7,092 nt of DNA, taken from assembly GCA_949282835.1 (NCBI GenBank), contig CASDQU010000002.1:1-7092 (forward strand), given 5' to 3'. Of this stretch, positions 4,810-7,092 are shown in pieces (positions within the stretch are counted from its first letter, which is position 1; each line of letters begins with the position of its first letter). The notes beneath the pieces were generated by a model, which worked only from the letters and a program-made list of their open reading frames with translations, did not search any database and was not told the DNA's origin. The stretch comes from an uncultured Bacillota bacterium. GTDB lineage: Bacteria; Bacillota; Clostridia; Christensenellales; UBA1242. The translations under genes were made by a program, and so were the position numbers.

Positions 4810-5666
4810 CGAAATTCAAAAAGATAAACTTAAAAAAAATTCCCATTCATCCTTCCTTTTTGCTTCTTTTTTTATGGTTTGTCTTTTTTAAAAACATTCT
4901 TTCATTTATAATATTTTTTTTAGTTGTTTGTGCTCATGAATTAGGTCATTATTTTGTTGCTAGAAAATTAGGCTACAGGCTAAATTCATTTTATATTGCT
5001 CCATATGGCGTAAATTTAAATTATAAAGAAAAAATCTTTAGTTATAAAGATGAAATTTTGATTGCGCTTGCAGGGCCTATTGTAAACATATTTTTATCAA
5101 TTCTATGTGTGGCGCTTTGGTGGATATTTCCGCAGCTTTATCATAATTTTCATGAGTTTGTCTTTGAGTCTATGATACTTGCGTTAGTAAATTTGTTACC
5201 TTGTTATCCTCTTGATGGAGGAAGAATTTTTGTAGGCATACTTTCCAATAATATGCCAAGAAAAAAAGCTATAAAGATAGTTTATAGCTTAAATTATATT
5301 TTTTCTTGTATATTATTTTTGCTTTTTATTGTAACGGCATTTATCAATTTTAATCCAACTCTTTGTCTATGCGCCTCATTTTTACTACTTGGAGTTATTG
5401 ACTCAAAATTCGAATCAAAATATCAGCCAAGTATTTTATTAAAAAAAGATGTTAAAAATTTTACCAGACCATATTTTGTAGTTGTAGATGTAAATACGCC
5501 GCTAAACATCTTGTTAAAGCATATAGAAGCAAATAGACTTACTATATTTGTAGTCAGCTATGATAATAAGACCTTATTTATCGATGAAAAACAAGTCAAA
5601 GAGTATTTGCTTAATTATCAATATTCAACTCTTCTTAAAGATTGTATCAAACAAGAAAAGGGATAA
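4791..5666 (+). CDS. SpoIVFB-like M50 intramembrane zinc metalloprotease
   Basis: A site-2-type protease that cleaves membrane-spanning substrates; the best-known relative, SpoIVFB, processes pro-sigma-K during sporulation. It has 291 residues. The zinc motif HELGH (49-53) lies in a TM segment, and the third ligand is Asp142 in NLLPCYPLDGGR (134-145). The IAPYGVNL and ALAGPIVNIF (92-101) segments are typical of the SpoIVFB group. Further TMs lie at about 155-200. Residues about 225-285 look like a single CBS-type regulatory domain, as in SpoIVFB. The start at 4791 has a weak GGGTG; ATG 4803 (codon 5) is an alternative overlapping the stop of the upstream small frame. The 3' end overlaps the convergent gene by 20 bases. 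No full SpoIVFA-like partner is present, so a role in sporulation is possible but not shown. Confidence 0.92.
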   Translation: MGARMLTKFKKINLKKIPIHPSFLLLFLWFVFFKNILSFIIFFLVVCAHELGHYFVARKLGYRLNSFYIAPYGVNLNYKEKIFSYKDEILIALAGPIVNIFLSILCVALWWIFPQLYHNFHEFVFESMILALVNLLPCYPLDGGRIFVGILSNNMPRKKAIKIVYSLNYIFSCILFLLFIVTAFINFNPTLCLCASFLLLGVIDSKFESKYQPSILLKKDVKNFTRPYFVVVDVNTPLNILLKHIEANRLTIFVVSYDNKTLFIDEKQVKEYLLNYQYSTLLKDCIKQEKG

Positions 5667-6090
5667 GATTTTCGATATTTTGTCGTTCAAAGGATTTTAA
5701 GTTATTTAAAATTTCATCTAATTCTTTAGAAAGATTTTCATGATCCTTTTGATCTTTAATACAAGTTAAATAGCCCATAAATGAACCAATTAACATAAGT
5801 TCTGCGATATGTCGCGTGGTTTTATCTGTCATAGTAGACATATTTATTGAGCTCCAAAGCCTTGCTTTTTCAAACCAATTATTGTCTTTAATACCTTCAA
5901 TTTTTTCGGCTTTAGCAAACAGTTCACATTCTTTTTCAAGAGCTAGATATTTATCTTCTTCATTAGCTAGCTCTTTTTTTAATTTGTCATCTTTAACTTT
6001 AGGTAAAATATCTTCAATAGACTGAATTGCCGTTCGAATATTTTGATAAATTGCATTTAAATATTCTGTAATAAGTTCGTTATTTTCCAT
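5647..6090 (-). CDS. Small four-helix-bundle protein, ferritin-like fold suspected
   Basis: A 147-residue soluble, almost wholly alpha-helical protein. The likely helices are about 3-28, 34-60, 72-112 and 118-143, with amphipathic heptad-like spacing. The pattern, with a KARLWSSINMSTMTDKTTRHIAE stretch (75-97) followed by MLIGSFMGYL, resembles small uncharacterised clostridial proteins that I associate with DUF2383-like, ferritin-fold bundles. I cannot identify a complete di-iron site, so metal binding is not claimed. The ATG at 6090 has an excellent AGGAGG (6095-6100) four bases upstream. A TTGATA and a TATTAT-like box lie further upstream with short spacing. It is convergent with and overlaps the M50 gene and is divergent from the cyclase-like gene. 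Function unknown. Confidence 0.82.
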   Translation of the reverse strand: MENNELITEYLNAIYQNIRTAIQSIEDILPKVKDDKLKKELANEEDKYLALEKECELFAKAEKIEGIKDNNWFEKARLWSSINMSTMTDKTTRHIAELMLIGSFMGYLTCIKDQKDHENLSKELDEILNNLKSFERQNIENLIPFLV

Positions 6091-6187
6091 TTTTCCTCCT
6101 TGATAATATATTTTTTGTTAAATTATCAAATTTATTCTTTTAAAAAAGATAATGTATACAAATATTTAGATTGCAAAAAATACAAAT

Positions 6188-7092
6188 ATGAGAAAGTCGA
6201 CAAAAATCATACTGATTTTATTTGTTTTGGTATTGATAACTGCCATTATACTTGGAAAAGATGTATTCAAAAGTTTCCTTACTTTGGAAGATGGCGGCAT
6301 TGCTTTTAATCCAACAGCCAAATCAATTAGCGGGTTGGTAATGATAGGGCTATCATTTATTTTAGCCATCTTTTTGTATGGTAGATTTTTATTGTCTTTG
6401 CCTTTTGATAAAGTGATATTTTTTTCTTCATTGCCTATAATCTTAGTTTATGGTTTTATGCTTTTTCTTTTGGCTTATTTATCTAATCTTGACAATCCAT
6501 ATGCAAACACTATCAAAGAAATATTGAACATAACAAATGGCTCTGACTACAATACTATTTTATGGGCTATTCTTTTAAGTATAGTTTTTGTTATGTTATT
6601 ATTTTTCAATTTTATATTGATTTGTAAGCCTATGAATAAAATAGAGCATATTGTATCAAGACTAGGGGACGGTAAAGTTAAAGAAGATAAATTAAAGGTG
6701 GGTGGCGGAAAACAATTTAAAAGCATTGAACATTCTCTTAATAAAATTAATAACAATTACAAAATAAATGATAATAGTCTATCAAATTTGAGTTATAATG
6801 ATAGAAAATCATTGCCTCGCCAAATTTATAGATTTTTAGGCCGTGAGGGAATAGAAATTCTTGAACGCGAAAAACAGGTAGAGAAAAGTAGCGTTGTTGC
6901 AGTAATAAAATTATTTGACAACTCTTTAAATTCAAATAGCCTTAAAGATCGATTCAAAATCATGAATGCGTATATGAATAGTATTGCGCCTATCGTAAAA
7001 AGAAGTGGAGGATTTATAGATAAATTTATTGGAGAGGCAATCGTGGCAGTATTTCCTAAAGCTGATAGCGCTCTTGACTGTAGTAGAAATAT
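6188..7092 (+). CDS. Membrane HAMP/class III cyclase-like protein, 3' end cut; likely degenerate active site
   Basis: The first 301 codons of a receptor-type protein related to adenylate/guanylate cyclases. Four TM segments lie at about 7-23, 48-65, 76-98 and 124-146, with an outward loop near 99-123. A HAMP-like linker follows (KPMNKIEHIVSRLGDG, 147-162, to about 190). The conserved pre-cyclase stretch SLPRQIYRFLGREGIEILE (208-226) and QVEK (230-233) lead into the catalytic domain. Aligned on QVEK with my recollection of the family (TVLFSDIRSFT), Lys241 falls where the first metal-binding Asp should be. In GGFIDKFIGEAIVAVF (274-289) Glu283 replaces the second Asp of the usual IGDAIMAxF. So it may not make cyclic nucleotides. 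ATG 6188 has no Shine-Dalgarno; an in-frame TAG at 6167 limits upstream extension. The remainder of the domain lies beyond the window. Confidence 0.87.
   Translation, partial: MRKSTKIILILFVLVLITAIILGKDVFKSFLTLEDGGIAFNPTAKSISGLVMIGLSFILAIFLYGRFLLSLPFDKVIFFSSLPIILVYGFMLFLLAYLSNLDNPYANTIKEILNITNGSDYNTILWAILLSIVFVMLLFFNFILICKPMNKIEHIVSRLGDGKVKEDKLKVGGGKQFKSIEHSLNKINNNYKINDNSLSNLSYNDRKSLPRQIYRFLGREGIEILEREKQVEKSSVVAVIKLFDNSLNSNSLKDRFKIMNAYMNSIAPIVKRSGGFIDKFIGEAIVAVFPKADSALDCSRN

Noticed and set aside
6100..6309. Plus-strand 69-codon frame before and over the cyclase start
   Set aside because: It overlaps the cyclase-like gene in another frame, has no ribosome site, and its composition is not protein-like.

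Overview
The window is AT-rich chromosomal DNA (roughly 30% G+C by eye) from a low-GC Gram-positive-type bacterium. The most likely source is an anaerobic, Clostridia-like member of the Bacillota. Evidence: an scpA-scpB pair overlapping by ATGA, a SpoIVFB-like M50 protease just downstream, AGGAGG-type ribosome binding sites, clear TTGACA/TATAAT-like promoters, and a small four-helix protein of a type I associate with clostridia. Genus cannot be read from the sequence. Both window edges cut features: a repeat on the left and a cyclase-like gene on the right.

Layout. 1-186 is the right part of an interspersed repeat with a terminal inverted repeat. 187-930 is a complete minus-strand peroxiredoxin unit (promoter, Shine-Dalgarno, CDS, terminator hairpin). 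1010-1972 is a plus-strand DedA/TVP38-like (VTT) membrane protein whose transcript looks leaderless. 1973-2311 has no convincing gene: an island with only 7 G/C in 140 bases, a minus-strand terminator, and a second, apparently complete copy of the repeat. 2300-2944 is a minus-strand membrane-anchored protein with a bacterial Ig-like (BIG2-type) domain; its stop codon lies inside the repeat. Divergent from it, 3045-4613 is the scpA-scpB operon for the kleisin and winged-helix subunits of the SMC condensin. 4660-5666 holds a possible 49-codon membrane mini-gene overlapping the start of the M50 protease. 5647-6090 is a convergent four-helix-bundle gene that overlaps the protease tail to tail by 20 bp. 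6188 to the right edge is the first 301 codons of a four-TM, HAMP, class III cyclase-like sensor.

How they work together. ScpA and ScpB clearly act in one complex, on chromosome segregation with SMC. The other genes look like single-gene units: peroxide defence, a lipid-scramblase-type membrane protein, a surface Ig-like protein, an intramembrane protease, and a receptor-type cyclase homologue. I see no CRISPR array, tRNA, rRNA, phage module or defence island.

Most worth a second look: the cyclase-like protein appears to lack both metal-binding aspartates (Lys and Glu in their places) and may be a pseudocyclase; several membrane-protein genes lack a Shine-Dalgarno and sit exactly one promoter-length from a -10 box; and a TIR-bounded, hairpin-rich repeat family abuts gene ends, with the arm and loop sequences of its copies differing in informative ways.
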